Assembly (NCBI RefSeq): GCF_030864355.1
Contig: NC_083395.1
Span: forward strand, 2,976,001-3,040,000
Direction of reading: 5' to 3'
Source of the DNA: Cutaneotrichosporon cavernicola
Taxonomy: Eukaryota; Basidiomycota; Tremellomycetes; Trichosporonales; Trichosporonaceae
Length of the DNA stretch: 64,000 bases
The translations under genes and the position numbers were made by a program. This document shows positions 9,521 to 25,864 of the stretch, one piece after another. Below the pieces are notes generated by a model. The model ran no database searches. It saw only the letters and a program-made list of their open reading frames with translations, and had not been told where the DNA came from. The stretch's first letter is position 1; each line of letters begins with the position of its first letter.

Positions 9521-12500
9521 ATGAGGAAACAACTCGACCCACGCATTCAGGCCCTCATCGAAAATGGTGTCCGCACAAACCACCGCTCCTTCATCGTCAT
9601 GGTCGGTGACCGCGGACGTGACGAGGTATGTCACCAACACCTTCCCCGACCAACACGCCGGTTCCGGCATCGTTGTTAATACCAGGTTGTCAATCTTCAC
9701 TATCTCCTGTCTCAGGCGCGCGTGAGCTCGCGCCCAAATGTGCTCTGGTGCTACAAGAAGGAGCTCGGATTCACCACGTGAGCTAACTACATGCCACTGC
9801 AGCTGACCCGAGCCACCGCAAGAAGCGCGAGGCCAAGATCAAGCGCGACATCAAGCGCGGTATCCGCGAGGCCAACGAGCAGGACCCCTTTGAGCTCTTC
9901 ATCGCCGTCACCGACATCCGCTATGCGTGAGCTACTGCGTCTATGAAGCTGACAGCAGGTATTATAAGGACTCAGCCAAGATCCTCGGTCAGACCTTTGG
10001 CATGCTGGTGCTGCAAGACTACGAGGCGATCACGCCGAACCTCCTGGCGCGGACGATCGAGACCGTCGAGGGAGGCGGTATCGTTGTGCTCCTTCTCAAG
10101 ACCATGTCGAGCTTGAAGCAGCTGTACGCCATGACTATGGACGTCCACTCCCGCTACCGCACCGACGCACACCAGTTCGTTAAGCCGCGCTTCAACGAGC
10201 GTTTCATCCTCTCGCTCGGATCGAACCCAGACTGCTTGGTGCTCGATGACGAGCTGAACGTCCTCCCCATTTCCAAGGGGAAGGACATTTCGCTGCTCAA
10301 GGATTCGGATGACGACCGGGGAAGGAAGATGAAGGCCGAGGAGCTCAAGGATATGAAGGAGAACTTGAATGACGTCGACATTGTGGGGCCACTGGCCAAG
10401 CTCACCAAGACGGTGGATCAAGTGAGCTCCGCAATCTAGGACAATAAGCTGACCCCAGGCGAAGGCTCTGCTCACCTTCGTCGAGGCCATCTCGGAGAAG
10501 ACGCTCTCCTCTACAGTTGCCTTGACGGCAGGGCGTGGACGCGGCAAGTCGGCGGCACTCGGTCTCGCCATCGGTGCGGCGCTTGCTCACGACTACTCGA
10601 ACATCTTCGTCACCTCGCCCGACCCCGAGAACCTCAAGACACTGTTCGAGTTTGTGTTCAAGGCGTTAGACGCCCTCGGCTACGAGGAGCACATCGACTA
10701 CGATGTCGTTCAGTCGACGAACCCTGAGTTCAAGAAGGCCATTGTGCGCGTCAACGTCTTCCGTGGCCACCGTCAGACGATCCAGTACATCTCGCCTGAG
10801 GACGCACACGTGCTTGGCCAGGCGGAGCTGGTTATCATCGACGAGGCTGCAGCGATTCCCCTCCCGCTCGTCCGCAAGCTCATCGGCCCGTACCTGGTGT
10901 TCATGGCGTCTACCATCAACGGATACGAGGGCACTGGCCGGTCACTGTCGATCAAGCTCATCCAGCAGTTGCGCGAGCAGACGCGACCGACCATCACCAA
11001 GGGCGGTGATGCAAACGGCAAGGCGAACTCCAAGTCTCATGCTGCCGGCAAGGGTGGTGCTGGCCTCGTGCGGAGCCTACGGGAAATCAAGCTTGACGAG
11101 CCCATTCGTTACGCGCCCGGCGACGAGGTGGAGAAATGGCTCAACCACCTCCTGTGCCTCGACGCGTCGGTGGTGTCCAAGGCCGCGCAAGGGTGTCCCC
11201 ACCCATCTCAGTGCGAGCTGTACTACGTCAACCGTGACACGCTGTTCAGCTACCACCCTGCGTCCGAGGTTTTCCTCCAGCGCATGATGGCGCTGTACGT
11301 CGCGTCGCACTACAAGAACTCGCCCAACGACTTGCAGATGCTCTCAGATGCGCCTGCGCACCACCTCTTCGTTCTCCTTCCTCCCCTCAAGGAGGACGAC
11401 ACCTCGCTCCCCGACCCACTCGTCGTGCTGCAGGTCGCGCTCGAGGGCAACATCAGCAAGGAGGCGATCCTTAAGGAGATGGCACACAGCGGCACGCGGT
11501 CCAGCGGCGACATGATCCCTTGGGTCATCAGCCAGCAGTTCCAGGACAACGACTTTGCGATGCTTTCCGGCGCACGTGTCGTCCGCATCGCCACCCACCC
11601 CGACTATGCGCGCATGGGCTACGGTGCGCGTGCCCTAGATGCCCTCGATGCGTTCTACTCCGGCAAGCTGACGGACGCTGACACTGTTGCGATTGATGCC
11701 GCCGAGGACGCGTTTGTGCGTGACTCGAAGGTCAGCACTGACGCGGCTCTGTCCACGGACAAGATCGCCGTGCGCGACGCGGCGCGCATGCCGCCTCTAC
11801 TCCAACGTCTCAGCGAACGCGCACCCGAGAATCTCGACTACCTCGGCGTGTCGTTCGGCCTCACGCCCGAACTGCTCCGCTTCTGGAAGAAGTCTGGCTA
11901 CGTGCCCCTCTATGCAAGCCAGAAAGAGAATGCCCTCACGGGCGAGTACACGTTCGTGATGCTGCGCGCTCTATCATCGACCATTGCGGAGGCCGAGGGA
12001 TGGCTGGGAGCATTCGCCACCGACTTCCGCCAGCGGTTCATGAACCTGCTTAGCTACGAGTGCTTCAAGAAGTTCCGCGCCGAGACTGCGCTGAGCGTCA
12101 TTGCGGGCGCATCGCGCCAGGGCGAGGAGAGCAAGGTGGTCACGTCGGATGAGCTGGGCACCCTCATCTCGCCCTTCGACATGAAGCGCCTCGAGTCGTA
12201 CGCCGACAGCATGGTCGACTACCACCTCGTACTTGACCTTGTGCCTGCCCTCGCAATGCTGTTCTTCGGAAAGCGCTTGCCCGATCTCGGCCTCAGCGCT
12301 GCGCAGCAGGCGATCCTCCTCGCCATGGGTCTGCAGCGTAAGGGCCTCGAGGTGCTCGAAACGGAGCTTGGTGCGCCGAGCCACCAGATCCTCGCACTGT
12401 TCGGCAAGCTGCTCCGCCGCGCGAGCAAGCACCTGCAGGAGATCCACCGCACAGCTTTGGACAAGAGCGTGCCTGTTGCGGAGCAGCCGACGTTCGCTCC

Positions 12501-12843
12501 CGCTGTGAAGACGGTTGAGGAGGACATTAAGGATGCCGAGCGGGAAGAGCGCGCGCGTATTATGGACAGTGCGAAGAGCGCACAGCGCGATATGCTCGAC
12601 ACCCTCGACATGAGGCAGTACGCGATCGGCAACGAGACCGACTTCTCCTCTGCTGAGAAGCAGGTTCGTGCCCTCGCCTCCGCTACGCCGCAGGAGCGCG
12701 CGCGTCTGAACACGACCGTCAGTGTCAAGGGCGCCGCGGTTGCCGTCGAGGAGACCAAGGAGGAGAAGAAGGAGGGCCGGAAGGAGAAGCGGAGAGAGAG
12801 CAGTGGGGCGGGAGGCAAGCGCAAGAAGACGAAGCGCGACTAG
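9521..12843 (+). CDS. KRE33: RNA cytidine acetyltransferase (NAT10/Kre33)
   Basis: Five exons, 9521-9625, 9686-9777, 9813-9926, 9959-10421 and 10459-12843, give 1052 residues, close to the roughly 1050 of yeast Kre33. The enzyme acetylates cytidines in 18S rRNA and some tRNAs in an ATP- and acetyl-CoA-dependent way and is needed for 40S subunit assembly in the nucleolus. Seen in order: the N-terminal TmcA-like domain (RIQALIENGVRTNHRSFIV), ILARTIETVEGGG-type segment, Walker A GRGRGKS near residue 283, a helicase-like core with IDEAAAIPLP and the FMASTINGYEGTGRSLS stretch, then a GNAT acetyltransferase domain with RIATHPDYARMGYGARAL, and a Lys-rich tail. Introns end in CTGACAGCAG or CTGACCCCAG. 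It starts divergently from TOA1 and ends tail-to-tail with GRC3, 42 bases apart. Confidence 0.95.
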
Positions 12844-12885
12844 GCGACATAGACACCAGTACCCATGTATGCATTGGATCCATAT

Positions 12886-15286
12886 CTAACCCTGCTGGTT
12901 CTTGCGCTGCAGATTCTTCCTGAACCGGCGTCTGTCGCCGCCGATGGCACCCGACCCGGCCACATCGAAGAACGGCACATCCTCCCACCGCACCCCAGCA
13001 AATCCCTCATCTGGTACACCGCCGCCTGGCACGCGCTCGCGCCAGTCGAGCATGCCGGCTGGAGGTAGCTCGAGGGCACCGTTACGTACGATCGCAGTGG
13101 CCCGAGCAAGCGTTGCGGGTGGGAGGGCGGTAAGGAGTTGGAGCTGTGTGCGCTCCGCAACACGGACAGCGCGGACGAGAGCGAGGCCGAGACAGGACGC
13201 GTCTTCGGGCGTTGTCGAGCCCTGCTCGTACACTGGCCCTTCCAGCTCGGGAACTTCAAGGAAAGCGACGAGAGACGCGTTGAGCGCGAGCGGCAAGTCG
13301 GAGGGCCTCACAGCCTCGCTCCCCTCCCCGATGAGGTAGGCGCGCTTGATCCCCTCGCCAAGCGTCACGGTCCATGGACGCTGTGCGAAGAGGGGTGCTG
13401 AAACATCCCATCTCCCATTAAGACCCACGGCATACATGTACGACAGGAGGGCGAGGGCGCGCATATCCGCTGCCGAGTAGCGGGGCTGGAGGGGCGACGC
13501 GGGTGCCGGGGTAACGGCGAATACCTGAGCTGATTGTCTAGTTCCTCCCGAATGAACGATGTCGAGAGCGTCATCGCGCTCATCAAAGGCGAAGATGTGC
13601 GTCGGCTCGGCAGCGACCTCAATCGCGCGCATGAGTTCCTCACCCAGCCCACGGGTCCAGCCCTGCGTATTCACAACGAGGGGAACCACGTCGGTCCGCC
13701 TCGTACTGGCACCCTGCAGCGACGCGGAGGGATACTGCACCTCGAACTGGTAGTGTTGGATGGCGGAGTGCACCGCTGCCATGTACGCGTCGGGACAAGG
13801 CTGGGGACTAAGCTCGCCGAGATATGTAGCGCGGACGGGTTCGCAGGGATGTGTGAATGGCGGGCCTGGTGTCAGCTTTCAAGTGGAGTTTAGCTCACCT
13901 AGTACGGGCGCATCGAGAAGCCACAGGCCTACTGTCCCGCCGGGGCCGAACTCGCCCTGGCCAAGATCGCATTCGAGCCATGCGACGCGAGAAAAGTCGC
14001 CTAGGAGGCAGTTTAAGGCCGCGCGGGCGAGAGATGACTTGCCGCTCCGCTTGGGGCCTTTCACTACCACCACGGGGATACGCTCGGCGGGCGTATCCTC
14101 GTCGTCGTCAGGTGGAGGCGACTGTTCGAGCGAGGAGAGCGCATCGGCCCATGACGCCGGCGTGGAGTGTGCATACACTGGCGCGAAGTTGGCAGTGACC
14201 TGCTGTCAGGCGATCTTGATCATGCAGAAGCTGAAGCAACACAAGCAAGGACTGCACTCACAGGATGCACACCAGAGAGGCCCCATGCCCCCTTGTCCCC
14301 GGCCCAGATGTTGTTGAAACCGGGCACCACGTCGCCTGTCAAGCCTTCGATACCAGTGCGGTTCTCCTGCAAGAGGAAGATGGCACGGGAAGCGTCGCGC
14401 AGAAATCCCTTGGGCAGCTTAATATCCTGGAGCACCAAGGAGCAGGCCAGCTGGTCAGGATTGATAATGGGCGCGATGACTGGCACTGGGTAGCACGTGG
14501 GTGCGAAGACGGGGTACGAATGGACGTCGTCCTCTGCCGGGTGGAGAGTCGCGGAGAGGAGGGAGATGGAGTGCTGGAGGGGGACGAGTTTGAATGTACC
14601 AACGATTGCAAGAGTCTGTTTGTCAGATGTCCACCCACAGAGCATACGTACCTCGCCTTCTCCCAACGAAACGGCCACTGCAGGACCTGATCCGAGCACG
14701 GCAAGGAGTGACTCGTTCCCGAGTCGGGCAAAGTTCATACCCTCGCGCGGCTGGAAATCGGACGTGTATGGTCTCAACTGGGCATTACTGAAGTCAATCA
14801 TGATCCTGCGCCTCGAGCTCACCTCAACCTCTGAACCACGTCCGGGCCGGGGCTCGGCACAGCCGACCATGGAGTTGCAGCACCACTAAATAATGCGCCC
14901 TCTTCGTCGCTACTGCCATCATTCCCGTCGTCCTCTCCAGACGAGTCGTCGCTTGGAAGAGGCGCACCAGGCGAATACGCCCGTTTCCTCCTTGACGACT
15001 TGGGCGCGGGCTCCTCCTCCACTGGCTCTGGCGCGAAGAACCTTCCTTTCTTGTTGCTCAACTTTCCTTTCCGCTGCTCCTTCTTTTCCTTCTTGTTAAC
15101 GCGGCGCTTCTTGCTCGCGGGCTCCTCGAACTCGACCTCGATCTCGGACTCGGACGTGCTTGTAACGGATGGCGTCGGGCTCGGAGGCGGAGTAGGCTCA
15201 CGCGGTGGCGAAACTTCCTTTACCGCGACCGGAGCGGTGGCATTGAGCTTTGCCTGTGCTGCGCGTCGGGCTGCAAGGGCGGACAT
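12886..15286 (-). CDS. GRC3: polynucleotide 5'-hydroxyl kinase Grc3
   Basis: The product starts at [13 protein letters not shown] and has a roughly 150-residue acidic/basic disordered N-terminus (runs of Glu, [11 protein letters not shown]). The Clp1/Grc3-type body follows: an N-terminal beta domain ([26 protein letters not shown]), then the P-loop GPKRSGKSS, the [13 protein letters not shown] lid motif, GPPFTH and [14 protein letters not shown], and a C-terminal domain. Grc3 phosphorylates the 5'-OH left by Las1 cleavage of ITS2 in pre-60S particles. Introns include 14616-14651, only 36 nt and in frame, with donor GTACGT and acceptor ATCTGACAAACAG. A further in-frame 33-nt candidate near 13519-13551 has a weak donor and may be coding. 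The last exon ends 42 bases from the KRE33 stop. Confidence 0.9.
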
Positions 15287-15506
15287 GTCAGTGGTCTGGA
15301 ATGGTTGGAAGGCGATGCGGTTGCTGACTAGGAGAGACAGAGACAGAAATTGTTGATGTGCGTGCCTGAGTTTGTTGGGGGCCCGCAATTTTCCAGGTTA
15401 GCGAATTCGAGTCAGCTACCACTCCCCGCAATAGTCGCTACTCAATCCCATCTCAATCATCGATAACACTCTATACCTCACTCTCAAGGGATACCAGTTC
15501 ACAGTC
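15287..15506. promoter_or_regulatory. short divergent promoter, GRC3 and MES1
   Basis: Only 220 bases separate the two start codons, so regulatory sites are probably shared. A run CAATCCCATCTCAATCATC precedes the plus-strand start. No TATA box is obvious. Confidence 0.45.
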
Positions 15507-17857
15507 ATGTCCGACAGGAATCTCCGCAAGGCCAACGGCCTCCTCATGCACGTCCACGACCCAAAGTCGGGCCCCGTTCTCCCCAAGGAGGGCGAGCACA
15601 ATGTCCTCATCACCTCCGCCCTCCCTTGTCAGTTCTCGCCTTTGCCGTCGGTAGACTATCGCTGACAGACAGACGTTAACAATGTCCCCCATTTGGGAAA
15701 CATTATCGGCTCGACCCTCTCCGCTGATGTGTTCGCCCGCTACAACCGCACCAAAAACATCCCGACCCTCTTTGTAAGCCGGTCGTGCGATGGACACGGC
15801 ACTGACTACTAACAGGTCTGCGGCACCGATGAGTATGGCACGGCGACCGAGACCAAGGCGCTCGAGGAGGGCATTACTCCGCTGGAGCTCACGACCAAGT
15901 TCAACAAGCTCCACACCGAGGTGTACGAGTGGTTCGAGCTCGGCTTTGACATGTGGGGACGCACGTCCGACCCAGCGCAGACCGAGGTCACCCAGGACAT
16001 CTACAAGCACATCCACAAGAACGGCTTCTTCCAGCTCGAGACCAGCGACCAGACGTACTGCGAGGACGACGGCCTCTTCCTCGCCGACCGCTTTGTCGAG
16101 GGTGTCTGCCCCAACTGCGGTTACGATGTGAGTTGGAGTTGTGACTCGGGAATTGTCCCACTGACTTCAGGACGCCCGTGGCGACCAGTGCGACAAGTGC
16201 TCGCTCACTTTCTCCTCTCCCACTGAGCTCCTCCACCCCCGCTGCAAGCGGAATAAGAACCACAAGATCTCTGTTCGTCCCTCGACACACTCGTGCATTC
16301 GCCTGAACGCGATCCAGCCTCGCCTTGAGGAGTGGATGCAGCACGCACGCGTCAAGGGCAAGTGGTCATCGAACGTTGTTATCACCGACAAGGGAGAGAT
16401 TGTCGAGCCGCGCATGCTCGGCGAGGGTCTCCGCCCCTCGGCCGTCACCCGCGACCTCAAGTGGGGTGTGCCCGTCCCATCGGTCGACGATAAGGAGGAG
16501 GACGACAAGCTCAAGGACAAGGTCATCTGTGAGTCACCGTGTGAGATCGGCTGACCGGCAGATGTGTGGTTCGACGCACCCATTGGTTACATTTCGATGA
16601 CCAAGAGCTACACAGACAAATGGCAGGAGTGGTGGATGAACCCCAAGAACGTCGAGCTGTACCAGTTCATGGGCAAGGACAGTGAGGGTACTTGTGCGCA
16701 TCGCAGCTTATGTTCCAGACGTCTACTTCCACACTGTCCTCTTCCCCGCCATGCTTCTCGCGGACGGCCGCCCCTGGACCATGCTCCACAACATCTCGTC
16801 GACCCAGTACCTCAACTACGAGGACACCAAGTTCTCCAAGTCGCGCGGCGTCGGCGTCTTCGGCAACAATGCTGCCGAGACTGGGCAGCCTGCTTCCGCT
16901 TGGCGTTACTACCTCCTCTCGCAGCGTCCCGAGACAGGTGACACCTCGTTCCAGTGGTCCAAGTTCATCGCGTCGATCAACAACGAGCTGCTCAACAATC
17001 TTGGCAACTTTGTCAACCGTGTGGTCAAGTTCACCAACGCAAAGTTCGACTCGATCGTGCCCGGCCCGTTGGGCGCCGGCGGCAAGCCGAAGCCCTCGAG
17101 CCAGAGTGCCGAGTGGGCCAAGCTCGATGAGGAGTTCTTCGCCGACATCAACACCAAGCTCAATGAGTACCGCGAGCACATGGATGCCACCAAGCTCCGC
17201 GGCGGTCTCTCCACCGCCATGTCGATCTCGCACCGCGGCAACCAGTACCTCCAGGACTCTGGTCTCGACAACGCCCTCCTCGCTAACCACCGCGAGCGCT
17301 GCGCTGAGGTCATCTTCAACGGCATCAACCTCGTCTACCTCCTCTCCGTCGTCTTCCATCCCTTCATGCCCAGCTCGTCCAGGGACATGCTCACTCAGCT
17401 CAACGCCCCCGCTCGCAGCCTGCCCGAGGAGTTCAGCATCGACATCCTTCCTGGCCACAAGGTCGGCAAGGCTGCGTACCTGTTCAAGAGGATTGAGAAC
17501 CCCGAGGAACAGGAAGCCGCATGGCAGAAACAGTTCGGCGGCTACGACGCGCCCAAGGACGAGGGAGCACCCGCTGCCGACGCCAAGCCAGCTCCTCAAC
17601 CCAAGGGCGCCGTTGACCACAAGGCCAACTGGGCCAAGTCGGCTGAGAAGAAGAAGAAGGCTGCTGCGGCTGCAGAGGCGTCGAAGAGTCCAGAGGAGCG
17701 CGACCTTGAGGCCAAGCTCGATGCCCAGAATCTCGTCGTGAAGAACATTCGTACTGGACGTGGAGAGGGCAACGTCGAGGACGAGACGGCCAAGGCCAAG
17801 TCGCTCAAGACGGAGCTGGCGGCGCTACGTAAGAAGCTCAAGGCGACCAAGATCTGA
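15507..17857 (+). CDS. MES1: cytosolic methionyl-tRNA synthetase
   Basis: Spliced from at least six exons, starting at [16 protein letters not shown]. The class I synthetase core begins by about residue 30: [19 protein letters not shown] contains the HIGH-type motif HLGN. The sequence continues with [15 protein letters not shown], zinc-site CPNCGYD and [20 protein letters not shown], then KFSKSRG as the KMSKS loop, the anticodon-binding domain, and a Lys-rich linker. The last 50 residues ([18 protein letters not shown] to KKLKATKI) resemble a WHEP-type helical hairpin. It charges tRNA-Met for translation. The GST-like N-terminal Arc1-binding domain of S. cerevisiae MetRS is absent, while the C-terminal appendix looks more like the animal enzyme. 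Internal introns end in CTGACAGAC-like or ACTTCAG sites. Confidence 0.93.
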
Positions 17858-18249
17858 GATCGTATAGACACAGGGTATGTATGCTGATGCCCACGATGCT
17901 GTCACAATATTTAATCAGGATCTCTTACCTGAGGCGCCACACTCCTGGCCTCCTGGCGATGCTGTCATCCAACTCACATCCCTGGTCAGGAGACAAATGG
18001 AACAATCTCAATGTGCATGCCGCAACGTCCTCGGAGAATGTTCCCCGCAGGATACGTACACAGTACTACTCACACGTGGTCACCCGCGTTCTGTCAGCCT
18101 TCTCAGTCGTAGACCTGAACAACCGATCGGGTTTCTTCCTAACTGTACGACCCTGCATGGTGTGTTCGACGCTGGACAACAATGTTTGCCTCCCCTTCCC
18201 GATGTCTGTCCTAAAAGACTAATCCGTGCCTTCATCCCCACCACCCGCA

Positions 18250-19016
18250 ATGACAGAGTCGCTCACCACACACGACCTCGATGCCCTATTCCAGAGGAAC
18301 ACAACACCGTTTCCGGCGATTCCACTGGACTTGGCGCTCGTCCATCTCCCTCGTCAACTTCCCAATCCGACGCAGCTGGGCGTATACGACCTAGCCAAGG
18401 TCGCGAGCTGGTCCCTCATCTGTGGCACGGTACCGAAACTAAAGCGCAAGTTCTCGATCGTCTTTTACCTCTCCGTTCTCCACTATGCTTCGGATGGGTG
18501 AGTATCTTTTGGAAAAGGCTCATGGAAGAATAGAAACGTATCGCTACCAACAATCGCGGATGACGCGTGAGGAGTGGTACGCGATCTCGGACGACTTGAT
18601 CCACAAAGGCCACGACCGTGCCCTCCTCTACTTCTATCCTCTTGGACACACAGAACGAAGACCCCGTTTCCGCCCGCCAGCTCGTGGACGAGTGGAGGCT
18701 TGGTGCCGCACTGCGATGGACGCCCACCTCCTCCGAGATTTCTCGAAGGACGAGCAGTCGTCATCGCCAGGGCCGATTATTACCCAAGTCCGGTTACCGT
18801 TTGTGGCGGACCTAGGACCGAGTGGGGACGAGGTTATTGTGTGGCGGATGGAAGGGGGATTGCGTGCCATCACACTCTCGATTCACCGAGGCGAGTGGGG
18901 GTGGTATCCTGCTTGTGCTCGACCTCGAAGACGTGTCGGGAGCAGTTGCGCTAGGAACTGGTCGACAGATACAACGGGTCAACTATCATACGAACTGTCG
19001 CGAATGTAGACGTTGA
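18250..19016 (+). pseudogene. possible decayed gene, unrecognised
   Basis: An ATG at 18250 opens a good-looking frame beginning MTESLTTHDLDALFQRNTTP, with hydrophobic stretches up to a GTGAGT donor at 18500. Beyond it, protein-like pieces occur in all three forward frames: MTREEWYAISDDLIHKGHDR and a DLGPSGDEVIVWRMEGGLRA piece in one, ARQLVDEWRLGAALRW and GGILLVLDLEDVSGAVALG in another. No set of canonical introns obviously joins them. I read it as either a multi-intron gene I cannot resolve or a relic with several frameshifts. No domain is recognised. It lies between an intact MES1 and a remodeller that lacks its 5' half, which suggests a rearranged segment. Confidence 0.35.
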
Positions 19017-19756
19017 ACGAGCGGGCGGAGGCCTGATATGCCTGATACGCCGAGTGAGGGCTCGAAGTACATAAATTAGAAACGAAATTTATGGACTGCG
19101 TAGCACGATAATGACCTGAGAGATGCTGCATAGGAGTGAGTAGTCCATACTCGAAAGCGAGGAGCCCTACCTTGAGGTGACGTTGCTCGTGGGCTCCAAC
19201 ACCCCACGAGTTTGAGGGAATCGGTTGACAGCCATCCTAAAGATAATGCCAAGAGGCGTCCTCGAAGGGAAAAGTCACAACAAAAGAGGAGAAAAGTACC
19301 GCCCGTTCTGGAGGGCTCGAGTGTGCTCGTATATCTCGGTATGTACTGACGCATATATATAAGCGTTCCAGCGTAGGGCTTCCGGTTCCATATCGATCGC
19401 ATCCGTCGGATAGCCACCGGCGCCACGAACAGACAATCGCGAGCCCTCCCACTCGCCCGCTTGCTCGCTTACATCCCTCTCCATTAAGAGGAGTCAGCTC
19501 TTCTAACATGCAATGATTTCTTCACGCGCGTGTGTCGTATTGCAGTATGCAGATATGCATACAAGCATTGAGCCAACCAACTTGGCTCAAGATGAGCGCG
19601 GAGATTGACGTTATGTCCGTGGATTTGTTGTTTCACATCAAGCGCGCGTCGCTGCCCATCCTCCTTCGATCTTAATATCATTGACGATTTCATCTGAACG
19701 TGCTCACGGCTTCCGCTTAACGACTAACGACACCGCCCACTGGGCTCTTCGGAACC
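19017..19756. other. non-coding stretch upstream of truncated remodeller
   Basis: 740 bases with no supported coding sequence and no trace of SNF2 motifs I-III. The composition is mixed. A TATA-like element lies at 19354-19363. Confidence 0.5.
19354..19363 (+). promoter_or_regulatory. TATA-box-like element
   Basis: The sequence TATATATAAG fits a TATA box and points toward the remodeller fragment, whose first usable ATG is about 400 bases further on. No long frame begins nearer. Function is not shown. Confidence 0.3.
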
Positions 19757-23999
<4,243 letters not shown>

Positions 24000-24679
24000 T
24001 GATCGAGATAGTGGTGGGGTGGGACCATCCATGTCAGAAGATGAACCAGTGGTCTGCGAACAGAAGCGCGACTGACTGTGTCCACGTGCACCACATACCA
24101 ACGCACGGCCACTAACCCCCCTTTGGCGTGTTCCATCTGGCCTGTCCGTGCCCAGGAGACAAGGCATCAAGGGCGAATATGAGACACTACACTGCATCTA
24201 AGCTGGCTCACCTCCTGATCCAGGCCGCGTGATGAGTTGACTATAACTACTTCTGTATTGTGTTCACAAGCCTGCAGTCAGCGTTGGCCGCAGCGAGCAA
24301 TGTGCCGGGAGGGGAAATCGCGCCAAGCCAGACCGTGTGCGAGTGACTGTCTAAAGCTTTGCCTGGTCATTCGCTCGGCTACTCCAGCGCAGCACAACAG
24401 GCTGTAGATGTGGGTGCGTGGCGGCATGTCCAAGTCGCGTGGGAGTCGTACGACCTGTTGGCTCGACTGCGTCGCATGTCATCACCCGCATCACGCGCGG
24501 CTCAAGCTCGCATGCAAGACAGCCGGAATGCCGGGGCAACATGGCCCTGTAGCGCACACGGTCGTTCGGCGCAGCGCTGCGCAACGCGCCAAGGTCATGA
24601 GTGGTGAGTTCAACTCGCTTCCGCTTCCTCGAGCTCTCTTCGCAATGCAGCACACACCCTCGTCCGCAAGCTCAGACTC
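24000..24679. other. intergenic between convergent genes
   Basis: 680 bases of mixed composition with only short frames. It holds the 3' regions of the remodeller fragment and ARL1. A small last exon of ARL1 could lie in its right part, but I could not place one. Confidence 0.4.
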
Positions 24680-25379
24680 ACCAGTCAAGACCCTCCTCGA
24701 GCCCCTCGCCCTTGGTCGCGCAGCTCCCGCGCACGCTCCACTCCCGCCCCTTCTCCTGTCCGGCAAGGCCGAGCTTGTCGCTAATTTCAGCCGGCGAGAG
24801 AGCGCCAGCCATGTCCTGCTTATTGGCAAACACGAGCACAGGAACGTTCTTGAGCTCCTCCTCTGCGAGCATTGTCAACAGCTCTGAGCGGGATGTAGGC
24901 AGGCGCGCCGCGTCGGCCGAGTCGATCACATAGATGATTGCCTAGCGTTAGCGGGTGGGAGGTAAGGCGCAAGACATACTTGTGTGTTGGCGTAGTAGCA
25001 TCGCCAGTATGGCCTGATGCTCGACTGTCCCCCGAGGTCCCACACTTGGAAGTTGATGTTCTTGTACGACACTGTCTCGACATTGAACCCGATCGCTGGG
25101 GTTAGTCTCGCCTACAGGAAGAGGGGACACGCACTGGGAATGGTGGACACGACTTCTCCGATTTGCAGGCGGTACAGGATCGTTGTCTAGTGTCAGCTGA
25201 CCGGCGCAGTACGGCCAGGGCCAGATTGATGACCAAGCCGGGTCCAGCGACGAGATGGGGGATCGACGTACCTTCCCAGCAGAGTCGAGGCCGACCATGA
25301 GGATGCGGACCTCCTTGTCTTTCCCCCAGAACGCGAGGCTCGATAGACTCGAGTAGATGCGTGACAGAGACAAGCCCAT
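24678..25379 (-). CDS. ARL1: ARF-like small GTPase, Arl1 type
   Basis: Exon 1 (25272-25379) encodes [19 protein letters not shown], with Gly2 available for N-myristoylation, and then the P-loop GLDSAGK. Later exons give [40 protein letters not shown] (switch regions; catalytic Gln in GGQ), [19 protein letters not shown], the NKQD guanine motif and the [15 protein letters not shown] end. The [17 protein letters not shown] signature is typical of Arl1, a trans-Golgi GTPase recruiting golgins. The frame stops right after LDW (TGG TGA), about eight residues earlier than usual. Because the TGA overlaps a GTGAGT donor, a last small exon is likely but could not be found. Introns end in CTGACACTAG and similar. 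Confidence 0.88.
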
Positions 25380-25864
25380 GATGGTGGTTGCGGGAGGAAG
25401 GGAAGGTTGCGCTGGAGCGCAGGGGTTGGATGGTATGCGGTTAGGAGGGAGGTGTCGCCTGCTATTGAGAGGGCACTCGGGGTGATGTGTTGATGCAAGA
25501 GTTGAGAGAGGGTTGAGAGATGTTTGAGCGGCGAAGCGAGGTGATGCGAAGTGATGGCTACCAACAGTTAAGCAATGAGCTCCTTCCTCCCTGTTTGAGC
25601 TGAGCTGTCGAGTTGTAGAGCGGTCGAAGCTGTTGGCACGTGGCACAAGAATTCATCCACCCAAAGCGAAACAGGGTTGGGTTGCCAGAGTTGCCTAGGC
25701 CCTGAAACTACATATTCTTCTGTAATATAAACATGCATTTCTAATTAGTATTAGGAATCAGCCAAACAAGCAGTGGGCCCCGCGGTCGAGGCATGGTGGA
25801 GGCATGGTGGAGGGTAAATATTTTGGTTTCTCACCTCCCCTCCACCCGTCACCATCACATCATA
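25380..25864. other. divergent promoter region, ARL1 and WKF gene
   Basis: 485 bases between two divergent starts. It contains an AT-rich segment at 25705-25760 and a direct repeat of AGGCATGGTGG near 25790-25812. No coding sequence. Confidence 0.45.

Noticed and set aside
10772..12500. Long antisense frames within KRE33
   Set aside because: Shadows of a clearly conserved plus-strand gene in GC-rich codons.
13519..13551. Second very short intron (33 nt) in GRC3
   Set aside because: The donor GTTCAT is poor and the segment reads through in frame, so coding is equally likely.
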